From Anaerolineales bacterium UBA4826 (GTDB taxonomy: Bacteria; Chloroflexota; Anaerolineae; UBA4142): 25,993 nucleotides of DNA. The stretch's first letter is position 1; each line of letters starts with the position of its first letter. This document shows, in pieces, positions 14,373 through 23,073 of the stretch. The notes beneath the pieces are model-generated. The model did not search any database and had not been told where the DNA came from. It worked only from the letters and a program-made list of their open reading frames with translations. A program made the position numbers and the translations under genes. Location: assembly GCA_002400365.1 (NCBI GenBank), contig DHFK01000103.1:1-25993 (forward strand). Reading direction: 5' to 3'.

Positions 14373-15872
14373 CTACCCTTCGCTTGTGCCCGGCGGCGTG
14401 GGCATCGTGACGACCACGCGCGTGCCGCGCCCGATCTGCGATTCGATATGCAGCGAGCCGCCTGCCAGACTCGCGCGCTCCGCCATCCCCAACAGCCCCA
14501 GCCCGCGCGTCTCCGTTCCCGTATGCGACACCGTTTCAAGATCAAAGCCCTGACCGTCATCTTCGACAGTGACCTGGACGACGGCTTTTTGAAAATCGAG
14601 GCGGAGGTTCACGCGCCGGGCGTGGGCATGTTTTTCGACGTTGTTGATCGCTTCCTGCACGATGCGGAACAAGGTCAATTCGAGTTGCGGCGGGAGCCGC
14701 TTGCGCGCGCCGGTGACGACGACCTGGACTTGGCAGCGGGATTGCAGATGCGCCTCCGCGTCGGCGCGGATCGCCGCGACCAGCCCCAGGTCGTCGAGGA
14801 CGCCGGGGCGCAGGTCGAGAATCAGTTTGTGGGTTTCTTCCAACGCCTGGGTCGCCAGATCTTTGGCGCGCTGCCAGCGTTCTTTGAGCGAGTGGATCTG
14901 ATCGGGGATGGCGCGTTCCGCCGCTTCGATGCTCAGCGTCAAACCGCTCAACGTCGCGCCCAGTTGATCGTGCAAATCGCGCGCAATGCGCTTGCGCTCT
15001 TCCTCCTGCGCCTGGATGACTTGCTGTAGAAGGTGCGTGCGCGCGGCTTCTTTCTGCTGCAATTCGTCGTAGAGACGAACATTCTCGCGGTCTTTGTCCT
15101 GGAGCGTCGCCGCCATGCGGTTGAAGGTCTCCGCCAGGTTGCCCAGTTCGTCGCGCGAGCGCAGGGTGAGCCGTTGGCTCAAATCGCCTTGACCAAAACG
15201 CTGCAGGACGCCGCTCACGCGCCTGAGCCGCGCCAGGATCAAGCGATCCATCAGCAAATTGATGGTCAGGATCAGCAGCGCGATCGCGCCGCCGCCGAGG
15301 AGGAGCGACGCGCGCAGGTCTTCGGCAAGATGCGCGTCGGTGTCGGCGAGCGAATAATCGGTGATCAGCACGCCGTTGATGCGCGCGGCGGCGTTGTGGC
15401 AGCGATAGCAAGCCGGCTGGTTCTCGATCGGATTGCAGTTACGCAGCACGCGTTCGCCCTGGGCGGTCGAGTAGACGATGTTTTGGCGATCGGGCGGCGC
15501 GCCTGGCGTATGGCACGTCTGACACGCGGGGTCGCGCAGATCCATGCGCGCGCCGACGCCCTTTTGCAGAGGGGCGAAGCGGATGACGCTGTTCGGGTCC
15601 AGGAGCATCAGCGTTTCAAAGCCCGGCTGCCGACCGATGTTGTCGAGGATGGACTGGAGGTCGTCATAGTCCTGTTGCAGCATCGCGTGCTGCAACGTGC
15701 CTTCGATCATTTGGCTGGTGCTGGTGAGCGTCGCGCCGGCGTCGCGCATGACGAGCGAGCGGTGGGAGTCATAGTGCAGATAAGTGTACAACGCGACGAT
15801 GACGACCATCACCAGAGTGACTCCGGCGGTGATCTTGAATCGCAAACTCGGCGCGAACGCCAACCTCATCAT
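14373..15872 (-). CDS. dihaem c-type sensor histidine kinase (NarX/DegS class)
   Basis: This 499-residue membrane kinase has one helix (14-32), an extracytoplasmic domain (33-186), a second helix (187-208), a HAMP domain (208-262) and a coiled region. A HisKA_3 dimerisation domain follows with phosphoacceptor His301 in RIARDLHDQLG, then an HATPase domain (QEAINNVEKHA, DDGQGFDL, RGLGLLGMAERA). The outside domain carries two c-type haem sites, CQTCH (117-121) and CYRCH (155-159), with a PIENQPACYRCH segment followed by a GVLITDYSL strand. Haem attachment outside the membrane suggests sensing of redox potential or a gas/oxyanion. Two adjacent ATG codons could start it, and no clear Shine-Dalgarno is seen. 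It is the first gene of its operon, and the response regulator follows. Confidence 0.94.
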   Translation of the reverse strand: MMRLAFAPSLRFKITAGVTLVMVVIVALYTYLHYDSHRSLVMRDAGATLTSTSQMIEGTLQHAMLQQDYDDLQSILDNIGRQPGFETLMLLDPNSVIRFAPLQKGVGARMDLRDPACQTCHTPGAPPDRQNIVYSTAQGERVLRNCNPIENQPACYRCHNAAARINGVLITDYSLADTDAHLAEDLRASLLLGGGAIALLILTINLLMDRLILARLRRVSGVLQRFGQGDLSQRLTLRSRDELGNLAETFNRMAATLQDKDRENVRLYDELQQKEAARTHLLQQVIQAQEEERKRIARDLHDQLGATLSGLTLSIEAAERAIPDQIHSLKERWQRAKDLATQALEETHKLILDLRPGVLDDLGLVAAIRADAEAHLQSRCQVQVVVTGARKRLPPQLELTLFRIVQEAINNVEKHAHARRVNLRLDFQKAVVQVTVEDDGQGFDLETVSHTGTETRGLGLLGMAERASLAGGSLHIESQIGRGTRVVVTMPTPPGTSEG

Positions 15873-15923
15873 CGGCTACAGTTTCTCAGAGGGACACCCC
15901 TGGACTTTGATGTCGTTGCGGAC

Positions 15924-15952
15924 ATTATAGCATGACCATCACCGAGCGTCAA
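15924..15952 (-). promoter_or_regulatory. promoter of the dihaem kinase operon
   Basis: The minus strand reads TTGACG (15947-15952), 17 bases, TATAAT (15924-15929), giving a start near 15917 and a 45-base leader. It is back to back with the plus-strand promoter of the next operon; the two -35 elements are 13 bases apart. Confidence 0.85.
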
Positions 15953-15965
15953 AAGTGTCGTGTGC

Positions 15966-15994
15966 TTGACAAGCCATTTCTTTCGTGGTATTGT
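15966..15994 (+). promoter_or_regulatory. promoter of the FAD-GcvT/transaldolase/aminotransferase/HAD operon
   Basis: TTGACA (15966-15971), 17 bases, TATTGT (15989-15994), with a start near 16001, 57 bases before the chosen ATG. This location also argues against the longer reading of the first gene, which would begin upstream of its own promoter. Confidence 0.82.
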
Positions 15995-16057
15995 CTTGCG
16001 CGTCATTGGTATATATCAATCAACCAATTGTATGCCACTTCGTCGAAGGTTAATCGC

Positions 16058-18595
16058 ATGGCAGACCTACCCACTCACGCGCGCGTCGTCGTCATCGGCG
16101 GCGGCATCGGCGGATGCAGCGTCGCGTACCATCTCGCCAAACTGGGCTGGCGCGATGTCGCCGTCCTCGAACGCAGCGAACTGACCAGCGGCTCGACATT
16201 TCACTCTGCCGGTCTCGTCGGTCAATTGCGCTCCGACGTCAATCTCACCAAGATGATTCGCTACAGCGTTGACCTGTACCGGCAACTCAAAGCAGAAACC
16301 GAGTACGATCCGAACTGGCGCGAGGTCGGAAGTCTGCGTCTCGCGACGACGCCGGCGCGGCTCGAAGAATTGAAACGACAGGTTGCGCTCGCGCGCTCGT
16401 TCGGCTTGCCGCTCGAACTCATCAGCACGGAAGAGGCAAAGCGGCTTTTCCCGATCATGAACCCGGAAGGCGTGCTCGGCGCGGTCTATCTGCCGACCGA
16501 CGGGATGGTGGATCCAAGCGGGGTGACGTACGCGCTCGCCGCGGGCGCGAGAAAGCACGGCGCGAGATTCTTTACGACGACGCGCGTACAAGCCATCACG
16601 CTGAAAGACGATCGTATCGCCGCCGTCGTCACCGATCGCGGGACGATCAAGACCGAGATCGTCGTGAACGCAGCAGGGCAATGGGCAAGCGAAATCGGCG
16701 CGCTGGTTGGACTGTACCTGCCCGTCATCCCGATGGCGCACCTCTACTTGATCACGCGCCCGATTCCGGGATTGCCCAAGAACTTGCCGATGCTGCGCGA
16801 TCCCGATCACCTTGTCTATTGGCGCGAAGAAGTCGGCGGGCTGATCGCGGGCGGATACGAACGCAAGCCCCAACCCTGGGGACTCGACGGCATTCCCCAG
16901 GATTTCAACAACAAACTCTTGCCGCCCGACTGGGATCGGTTTCAACCGCTGATGGAAAACATCATCAAGCGCACGCCGATCATCGAACACGCGCAAGTCA
17001 ACATGCTCTTGAACGGTCCCGAAGGATTCACGCCTGACGCGGAATTTTTGCTCGGACCGACGACAGTGAAAGGGTTCTGGGTCGCCGCGGCGTTCTGCGC
17101 GCACGGACTCGCGAGCGCGGGTGGCATCGGCAAAGCGATGGCGGAATGGATCGTCGCAGGGCATCCCGAATGGAATTTGTGGCGGCTCGATCTGCGGCGA
17201 TTCGGTTCGAACTATGCGAGCCAGGCGTACACGCTGGCGCGCACGTATGAAACGTACAGCAAATACTACGACATCCACTACCCGAACGAAGAGCGCGCGT
17301 CCGCGCGTCCGCTGCGCCTCTCGCCGGCGTACTATCGCTTGAAGGACTTGGGCGCGGCATTTGGCGAGAAATCGGGATGGGAGCGACCGAATTGGTTTGA
17401 ATCAAACTGGAAGTTGGAAGATGGAAGATGGAGGATGGAAGTTGGAAGTTGGGAGCTAGATACGCAATCGGCGCTTCCATCCTCCAATCTCCAATCTCTA
17501 ACTTCCAACCTCCAACTTCCACCTTCTAATTTCTACCAACCGCGCGGCTGGGCCGCCCACAACTATTCGCCTGCCATCGAGGTTGAGCATTTGGCAACGC
17601 GCGAACGCGCGGGCTTGTTCGACGAGACCTCGTTCAGCAAGTTCGAAGTGCGCGGCAAAGACGCGTGCGCCGCGCTGCAGTGCCTCTGCGCCAACGACAT
17701 TGATAAGCCCGTTGGCGCGGTCGTTTACACGCAAATGCTCAACCCGCGCGGCGGCATCGAGTGCGATTTTACCGTGACGCGCCTTGCGGCGGATCGCTTT
17801 CGCATCATCACCGGCACCGCGTTCGGCGAGCACGACCGCTCGTGGATTCGTTTGAACCTGCCAAGCGACGCGCAAGTCGTCATCGAAGACGTCACGTCGC
17901 AGTACGCGTGTCTCGGGCTCTGGGGACCGCGCGCCCGCGCGATCTTGCAGCGCGCCACCAAAGCCGATGTCTCGAACGCGGCGTTTCCGTACATGACCGC
18001 GCGGAACCTCGCGGTCGGCGACGCGCCGGCGCTGGCAGTGCGCGTGACCTACGTCGGCGAACTCGGTTGGGAATTTTATTGCCCCATGGAGTACGGTCAG
18101 CGGCTGTGGGACGTGCTCTGGCAAGCCGGCAAGCCGGAGGGCGTCGTCGCGGCGGGTTATCGCGCGCTTGACTCGCTGCGACTTGAAAAGGGTTATCGCT
18201 ACTGGAGCGCAGACATCAGCCCCGACTATACGCCGTTCGAAGCCGGCATGGGTTTCGCGGTCAAACTCGACAAGGGTGATTTCATTGGCCGCGACGCGCT
18301 GGCGCAACAAAAAGCGAAAGGCATCAAGCAAAAACTGTGCTGCCTCACGCTCGCCGACCAGGCCGCGATCGCGATCGGCAACGAGCCCGTCCGCTGCGGC
18401 GACCAAGTCGTCGGGTGGATCACTTCCGGCGGCTATGGTTATGCGGTGGGCAAGAGCATCGCGTACGCGTACCTGCCGATGGCGCACACCGCGATCGGCA
18501 CGCGGCTCGACGTCGAAATCATCGGCGAGCACATCGGCGCGGTGGTCGCGCGCGAGCCGCTGTGGGATCCGCAGGGCGAACGAATCAAAGCATAG
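16058..18595 (+). CDS. FAD-dependent oxidoreductase-GcvT fusion, dimethylglycine/sarcosine dehydrogenase-like
   Basis: This 845-residue two-part enzyme has an N-terminal FAD/DAO domain (1-390) with the dinucleotide motif VVIGGGIGG (11-19) and SGSTFHSAGL. His49 in that motif aligns with the His that binds FAD covalently in dimethylglycine dehydrogenase. A connecting FAO_M-type part leads to a C-terminal GcvT-like folate domain (about 495-845: AGLFDETSFSKFEVRG, GELGWEFY, YRALDSLRLEKGYRYW, GYGYAVGKSIAYAYLP). The family oxidises N-methyl groups and hands the carbon to tetrahydrofolate; the substrate here is unknown. ATG 16058 follows GAAGG. An in-frame repeat array (17405-17540, about residues 450-493) sits exactly between the two domains. 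The gene heads a four-gene operon. Confidence 0.9.
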   Translation: MADLPTHARVVVIGGGIGGCSVAYHLAKLGWRDVAVLERSELTSGSTFHSAGLVGQLRSDVNLTKMIRYSVDLYRQLKAETEYDPNWREVGSLRLATTPARLEELKRQVALARSFGLPLELISTEEAKRLFPIMNPEGVLGAVYLPTDGMVDPSGVTYALAAGARKHGARFFTTTRVQAITLKDDRIAAVVTDRGTIKTEIVVNAAGQWASEIGALVGLYLPVIPMAHLYLITRPIPGLPKNLPMLRDPDHLVYWREEVGGLIAGGYERKPQPWGLDGIPQDFNNKLLPPDWDRFQPLMENIIKRTPIIEHAQVNMLLNGPEGFTPDAEFLLGPTTVKGFWVAAAFCAHGLASAGGIGKAMAEWIVAGHPEWNLWRLDLRRFGSNYASQAYTLARTYETYSKYYDIHYPNEERASARPLRLSPAYYRLKDLGAAFGEKSGWERPNWFESNWKLEDGRWRMEVGSWELDTQSALPSSNLQSLTSNLQLPPSNFYQPRGWAAHNYSPAIEVEHLATRERAGLFDETSFSKFEVRGKDACAALQCLCANDIDKPVGAVVYTQMLNPRGGIECDFTVTRLAADRFRIITGTAFGEHDRSWIRLNLPSDAQVVIEDVTSQYACLGLWGPRARAILQRATKADVSNAAFPYMTARNLAVGDAPALAVRVTYVGELGWEFYCPMEYGQRLWDVLWQAGKPEGVVAAGYRALDSLRLEKGYRYWSADISPDYTPFEAGMGFAVKLDKGDFIGRDALAQQKAKGIKQKLCCLTLADQAAIAIGNEPVRCGDQVVGWITSGGYGYAVGKSIAYAYLPMAHTAIGTRLDVEIIGEHIGAVVAREPLWDPQGERIKA
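17405..17540. repeat. inverted array of TGGAAG(A/T) units inside a coding sequence
   Basis: A purine-rich arm made of TTGGAAG / ATGGAAG / GGAGGATGG units (17408-17455) faces a pyrimidine-rich arm of CTTCCAAC / CTCCAATC units (17478-17532) across a short spacer, so the transcript could fold into a long imperfect hairpin. The reading frame stays open through it, encoding about 44 residues rich in Trp/Glu/Gly, then Ser/Leu/Asn/Pro. Confidence 0.88.
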
Positions 18596-18613
18596 CCAAG
18601 AGGAGCAATATCC

Positions 18614-19807
18614 ATGACAGAGAGTGTGCTAGAACGATTGACGCGAGTTCATCCCGACATGGAGATCTGGTGGGACTCATCCCCGCTGGTCTTTCAATCC
18701 TGGGTCAAAAAGATGGTTGACGCCGCGCCGCCGGCAAAACAAGCCGTCCTGGAGGAGCAACTCAATCGCATCTACGTCGTCAACGACCCGGCGCAGAGTC
18801 TGGTGCGCGGCTGCACCACCAATCCGCCGCTCTCCTTGACCGCCGTCAAGAGCGATCTCTCAACTTGGAATGAATGGGTTGACGACCTGATTCGTTCCAA
18901 CGGCAACCTGAGCCGGTACGAATACTTTTGGCTGACCTATAAAGAAGTCATCCGGCGCGGCGCGGAAATGATGCTGCCGATCTGGAAAGCATCGGGCGGA
19001 CGATTTGGCTACATCTCCGGGCAACTCGACCCGCGCCTCATCACGGAGAGCGAAAAGATGATCGAGATGGCGAAGGAAATCCGCGCGATTTCGCCGAACG
19101 TGATGATCAAAGTGCCTGCCAGTACGCAAGGCGTCGACGTGGTGCGCGCGCTAACCGCGATGGCGATTCCCACCAACGTCACGACCTGTTTTACGCTGCC
19201 CCAAATCTGGGCGGTCGCAAACGCGGCAAAGGAAGGCGTGGCAATCGCTGAGAAGAACAAGGTGGATCTGGGCAAGTGGCGCGCGGTCATCACCATGATG
19301 ATCGGACGCCTCACCGAACATCCGGTACTCGATCAGCAAGCCGCGCGGCGCGGCATCACGCTCTCGTGGAGCGACAAACACTGGCTGGGCATCTACATCT
19401 TCCGCAAGGCGTTCAAACTGCTAAAGGAGAATGCGCTGCCCAGCAAGATGCTCGCCTGCTCGATGCGCGATGGTCCCCTGGTTGGCGGCAAGTATCATTT
19501 CTGGGACGTCGAAAAGATCGCCGGCGACATCGTTTACACGATGCCGCCTTACGTCCTGGAACCGCTCTTTCAAAAGTGCGAGGACCTGACTTTCCGGGAA
19601 GAGATTCTGAACGACGACGTGCCGCCAAAAGTGCTACGCAAGATGAGCAAGATTCCGTTCGTCCTGCAATCCTGGGACGAAAACGGGATGGAAGTTGACC
19701 AGTTCAACCTGCACCCTTCGACGATCGCCACGGCGGACGCCTTTTCCCAAGCCTCCGCCGGCTTGGAAGCGTACGTCGGCGAGCGCATGGCAGTCGTCAA
19801 AAAATAA
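18614..19807 (+). CDS. transaldolase-family protein
   Basis: This 397-residue protein has the transaldolase/fructose-6-phosphate aldolase TIM-barrel landmarks: Asp21 in WWDSSP, GCTTNPPL (67-73), the Schiff-base Lys166 in MIKVPAS, and the TNVTTCFT strand. It is longer than TalB (about 316 residues), with an extended C-terminus (about 290-397) containing MRDGPLVGGKYHFWDVEKIAGD, so it is a divergent subfamily. Transaldolases make or break C-C bonds through a Lys imine to give dihydroxyacetone-type fragments; the substrate here is unknown. The ATG follows AAGAGGAGC, 18 bases after the FAD-GcvT stop, and the aminotransferase gene starts 13 bases after its end. It is therefore probably part of a catabolic operon and not the pentose phosphate pathway. 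Confidence 0.88.
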   Translation: MTESVLERLTRVHPDMEIWWDSSPLVFQSWVKKMVDAAPPAKQAVLEEQLNRIYVVNDPAQSLVRGCTTNPPLSLTAVKSDLSTWNEWVDDLIRSNGNLSRYEYFWLTYKEVIRRGAEMMLPIWKASGGRFGYISGQLDPRLITESEKMIEMAKEIRAISPNVMIKVPASTQGVDVVRALTAMAIPTNVTTCFTLPQIWAVANAAKEGVAIAEKNKVDLGKWRAVITMMIGRLTEHPVLDQQAARRGITLSWSDKHWLGIYIFRKAFKLLKENALPSKMLACSMRDGPLVGGKYHFWDVEKIAGDIVYTMPPYVLEPLFQKCEDLTFREEILNDDVPPKVLRKMSKIPFVLQSWDENGMEVDQFNLHPSTIATADAFSQASAGLEAYVGERMAVVKK

Positions 19808-19820
19808 GAGGAGTCACACC

Positions 19821-20924
19821 ATGACGAAACCCATTCAAGACTATTTTGCTCCCTGGATCAAGCCGCTCAAGATGTACGTTTCTTCGCACATTGACCTGGC
19901 TTGGCGCGATCCATCGCTCCACCGCATGATGTCGAACGAAAACCCGAATCCGCCATCGCCTCAAGTCATGCAAGCGATCATGAAATACGGCGCGATGGCA
20001 AACCGCTATCCCGACCAGGGCATCGTCGTCCGCGCCAAAATCGCGGCGATGAACGGCTTGGAGGGACCGGAGAACGTCGTCCTGGGCAATGGGTCGAGCG
20101 AAGTCTTTGACAATATCTTTAGAAGTTTTCTCCAGCCCGGCGAAGAGGTGATTCAGCAGACGCCGTGCTTTGGCATCTACAAATTACGCTGCGATCTTCT
20201 CGGCGGCAGACTCGTGTCCGTGCCGATGATCTACCGGGACAGGCAATTGCTCTACGACGCCGACGGCGTCCTCAATGCGATCACGCCCAAGACCAAGATC
20301 ATCGTGATCGCGAACCCGAACAACCCCTCCGGCAATTTCATGAACGCCGGAGATTTCGTCCGCATCGCCGAGACGGGTATTCCATTCGTGGTGGACGAGG
20401 CGTACATCGAATACGCCGGCTTGGGCAAGTCGCAAGCGCACTTGACCAAGCAGTACAAGAACGTCATCATTACGCGCACGCTGTCCAAAGCATACGGACT
20501 TGCCGGGCTGCGCTTTGGATATCTCTTGGCGGATCGCGAGGTGGCGATGCAAATTGCCGCGACGCTGCTGCCCTGGAACGTCGGCACGATCGTGATGTGG
20601 GCTGCGCTCGCCGCGCTGGAAGATCAGGCGGGGTTGGCAGAGCGCGTCAAGTTCAACAACGAGCAGGTTGCGTACATCGAGGAAATGCTCGGCAGCATCC
20701 CGGGGCTCGTCGTCTTTCCGTCTCAAGCCAACTATATCTTGTTCGACGCCGGCCCGGCGGGCAAAAAGGGCAAGGACATTATCGAGTTCGCTCAGAAAAA
20801 AGGCATCATCCTGCGCGGCGAATCGCCCAAGTACGGCAGCGAGGGTTGGTTCCGCGTGACCATCGGCAGCAAAGAAGAAAACGCGCTGTTCGTGCAAACG
20901 CTGCGCGAGTTCTTTTCCAAGTAA
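19821..20924 (+). CDS. HisC-like class I/II PLP aminotransferase
   Basis: This 367-residue PLP enzyme resembles histidinol-phosphate aminotransferase. Motifs are SNENPNPPSP (38-47), NGSSEVFD (90-97), NPNNPSG (165-171), VDEAYIEY (191-198) and the PLP Lys223 in TLSKAYGLAGLRFGY. The ATG at 19821 is chosen because it follows AAGAGGAG; the frame stays open upstream only because it overlaps the transaldolase gene. No other histidine genes are present, and the neighbours are a methyl-amine-type oxidase, a transaldolase and a HAD phosphatase. A catabolic or specialised amino-phosphate substrate is therefore as likely as histidinol phosphate. Its stop overlaps the next ATG (TAATG), implying translational coupling with the phosphatase. 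Confidence 0.87.
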   Translation: MTKPIQDYFAPWIKPLKMYVSSHIDLAWRDPSLHRMMSNENPNPPSPQVMQAIMKYGAMANRYPDQGIVVRAKIAAMNGLEGPENVVLGNGSSEVFDNIFRSFLQPGEEVIQQTPCFGIYKLRCDLLGGRLVSVPMIYRDRQLLYDADGVLNAITPKTKIIVIANPNNPSGNFMNAGDFVRIAETGIPFVVDEAYIEYAGLGKSQAHLTKQYKNVIITRTLSKAYGLAGLRFGYLLADREVAMQIAATLLPWNVGTIVMWAALAALEDQAGLAERVKFNNEQVAYIEEMLGSIPGLVVFPSQANYILFDAGPAGKKGKDIIEFAQKKGIILRGESPKYGSEGWFRVTIGSKEENALFVQTLREFFSK

Positions 20925-21967
20925 TGCTGCAACTTGACGTCCTCATCTTCGATATGGACGGCGTGCTGATTGACGTTTCCGCGTCGTACCGCGACGCCGT
21001 GCGCCAAAGCGCGCAACTTTACCTAGAAGCCGTCATGGAGCTGCCGCCGTGCGCCGATGACCTGATATCGCGTGAAGAGGTCGCCGCGTTCAAACTCGCG
21101 GGCGGGTTCAACAACGACTGGGACTTGGCGACCGGCGTTCTCCAGTATTTTGTCGCCATGCTGGATGCCCCGCCAGCAACACGCCCGCCACCGGAGACGC
21201 TGCCAGAAATCAGCGCTCTGCTTCGTCAAGCCGGAAGACAGATCAGCGCGACCGTCGAGACACTCCGGCAGCGTAAGGATATGCTCTCCTTTGCCGACAC
21301 ACTGCGAACGCGCGGCAGTGGACTGGAGGCAGTGCGTAACCTTCTGGGCAATCGAAACGATCACCTCTTGTTTGCCAAAGGCGACCTCCGCCGCACGAAT
21401 TTGGTGAAACGCCTCTTTGAAGAAATCTACCTGGGCGAGGACTTGTTTCGCGAGGAGTACGGCGAATCCTCAATCTTTCATCACGGCGCGGGATTGATCC
21501 ACCACGAACGCCTCATCCCCAATCCTCAGACTCTGATCGCTTTGAGCCAACGCGTCGCGCTCGGCATCGCGACCGGACGACCGCGCCGCCAGGCAATCTA
21601 CGCGCTGGAGCGGACGGGGATTCTCAAGCAGTTTCGCGCGCTCGTCACTCTGGAAGACATTCTAGCCGCCGAGATTTCTCGCTCCGCTCGAAATGGCAGA
21701 GGGGTCAGTCTCAGCAAGCCGCATCCCTTTGCGCTCTGGGAAGCGGTAACGCGGATAACACCGGCGCGCGTTCGCGGCGCGTACGTCGGCGATACACCCG
21801 ACGATGTGCGCGCGGCGAATGCAGCCAAGCGTGAGATGGATTTCGTGTCCATCGGTTGTTTGGCTGCTGCAGAGGATCAAGCGGCGCTGCGCCGGGAACT
21901 CGAACGCGTGGGAGTGGATGTGATCGTGGAACACCCGGATGAATTGGTAGAGTTGATTGAGCAGTAA
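20924..21967 (+). CDS. HAD-superfamily phosphatase, subfamily IA-like, large cap
   Basis: This 347-residue HAD hydrolase has motif I FDMDGVLIDVS (Asp10, Asp12), KPHPF as the motif III Lys region, and YVGDTPDDVRAA as motif IV. It is longer than a typical subfamily IA enzyme (about 220 residues). The extra region between motif I and the core (about residues 25-190) is a large helical cap. The opening resembles the small HAD-IA-hyp1 clade that occurs next to or fused with HisC-like aminotransferases, which fits this gene's 1-base overlap with such an aminotransferase. The start ATG has no separate ribosome site. Likely role: dephosphorylation of an intermediate made by the operon. The substrate is unknown. 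Confidence 0.86.
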   Translation: MLQLDVLIFDMDGVLIDVSASYRDAVRQSAQLYLEAVMELPPCADDLISREEVAAFKLAGGFNNDWDLATGVLQYFVAMLDAPPATRPPPETLPEISALLRQAGRQISATVETLRQRKDMLSFADTLRTRGSGLEAVRNLLGNRNDHLLFAKGDLRRTNLVKRLFEEIYLGEDLFREEYGESSIFHHGAGLIHHERLIPNPQTLIALSQRVALGIATGRPRRQAIYALERTGILKQFRALVTLEDILAAEISRSARNGRGVSLSKPHPFALWEAVTRITPARVRGAYVGDTPDDVRAANAAKREMDFVSIGCLAAAEDQAALRRELERVGVDVIVEHPDELVELIEQ

Positions 21968-22005
21968 AAAGACCTTTCAGGTTTCCGATACCTGAAAGGT
22001 CTTTT
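21967..22005. terminator. bidirectional terminator between convergent operons
   Basis: A perfect 16-bp stem, AAAAGACCTTTCAGGT with loop TTCCGAT and its complement, has a T run on each side. It ends both the plus-strand HAD operon and the minus-strand ABC operon. The core GACCTTTCAGGT resembles the GACCTGCCAGGT hairpin at 24884. Confidence 0.95.
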
Positions 22006-22008
22006 GCT

Positions 22009-23073
22009 TTACGCGTGCTTGAGCACCAACACCGCTTCTTTTGAGAACGTGATCTCCACCACGTCGCCAATGTCCGGCAGTTTGAGGAATGGATTGTTGA
22101 ACGTGTCCATCAGGAAAACATTGTCGCCCGCGCGCACCTGGACGCGCACGATCGAGCCCAGAAACGTAATATTCTCGACCCTGACGTTCAACCCGTTCGG
22201 CTTGCGTCCGTCCGCCGCGAAACTGATGCGCTCGGGGCGAATCGAAAGGGTCACCGCCGTGCCGTTGGAAACGCCTTCCAACTTTTGCGCCGTGACGATT
22301 CTTTGCGAATCAATCAACAGTTCGCCGTTCGCCACATCGCGCACGGTTGCCCCGATGCGATTGAGCGTGCCGACGAACTGCGCGGTGAATTCAGTCTGCG
22401 GAAAGTTGTAAATCTCGAACGGCGTCCCCACCTGCTCGATGCATCCGTTGTTCATCACGACGACGCGATCGGAGAGCGAGAGCGCTTCTTCTTGATCGTG
22501 CGTGACGTAAACGGTCGTGATGCCGAGTTCTCGCTGAATGGCGCGGATCTCTTGGCGCAGCGCCACACGGATTTTCGCGTCCAGCGCCGAGAGCGGCTCG
22601 TCGAGCAGGAGCACCTGGGGCTGGATGGCGATCGCGCGCGCCAACGCGACGCGCTGCTGCTGCCCGCCGGAGAGTTGATAGGGATAGCGGTCGCCGAATT
22701 TTTCCATCTTGATCAGCGCCAGCATTTCGGCGACGCGCTTTTTGATTTCGGCGCTCGGCTTCTTGGCGACCTTCAAGCCAAAGCCGATGTTGTCCGCAAC
22801 CGTCATGTTGGGGAATAGCGCGTACGCCTGGAAGACCATGCCGGTATTGCGTTTTTGCGGCGGTTTGAAAGTCACGTCGTTGCCGCTGATCAGGATGGTC
22901 CCCGCGGTCGGCAGTTCGAAACCGGCAATCATCCGCAGCGTGGTCGTTTTACCGCAGCCGCTGGGACCCAAGAACGAAACGAATTCGCCGCGCTCGGCTT
23001 GCAAATTGAAATTCTGAACCGCTTCGACTTGGCCGAAGGATTTGCTCACATTGTCAAGTTCGAGGAATGCCAT
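22009..23073 (-). CDS. ABC importer ATPase, PotA/FbpC/UgpC type
   Basis: This 354-residue ATPase has Walker A GPSGCGKT (36-43), Q-loop FQAYALFP, signature LSGGQQQ (134-140), Walker B VLLLDEP and the switch His192 in VTHD. A C-terminal TOBE/MOI-like regulatory domain (about 235-354) is typical of spermidine, iron, maltose or phosphonate importers. It powers the importer formed by the two permeases and the binding protein encoded upstream on the same strand. The start ATG at 23073 has no strong ribosome site and follows a repeat array, so its expression may lag behind the upstream genes. The substrate cannot be named from the ATPase. Confidence 0.94.
   Translation of the reverse strand: MAFLELDNVSKSFGQVEAVQNFNLQAERGEFVSFLGPSGCGKTTTLRMIAGFELPTAGTILISGNDVTFKPPQKRNTGMVFQAYALFPNMTVADNIGFGLKVAKKPSAEIKKRVAEMLALIKMEKFGDRYPYQLSGGQQQRVALARAIAIQPQVLLLDEPLSALDAKIRVALRQEIRAIQRELGITTVYVTHDQEEALSLSDRVVVMNNGCIEQVGTPFEIYNFPQTEFTAQFVGTLNRIGATVRDVANGELLIDSQRIVTAQKLEGVSNGTAVTLSIRPERISFAADGRKPNGLNVRVENITFLGSIVRVQVRAGDNVFLMDTFNNPFLKLPDIGDVVEITFSKEAVLVLKHA

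Noticed and set aside
16067..17278. 403-codon open frame on the minus strand within the FAD-GcvT gene
   Set aside because: Arg/Asp-rich shadow translation opposite clear FAD-binding motifs, with no recognisable domain.
20165..20923. Upstream extension of the HAD open frame
   Set aside because: It overlaps the HisC-like gene in another frame and is Arg-rich nonsense; the real HAD motif I begins at the ATG at 20924.
20924..21967. Phosphonoacetaldehyde hydrolase (phnX), with the importer as a 2-aminoethylphosphonate system
   Set aside because: Motif I and the cap do not look like PhnX, and the aminotransferase is HisC-like and not PhnW-like, so the named pathway is not supported.
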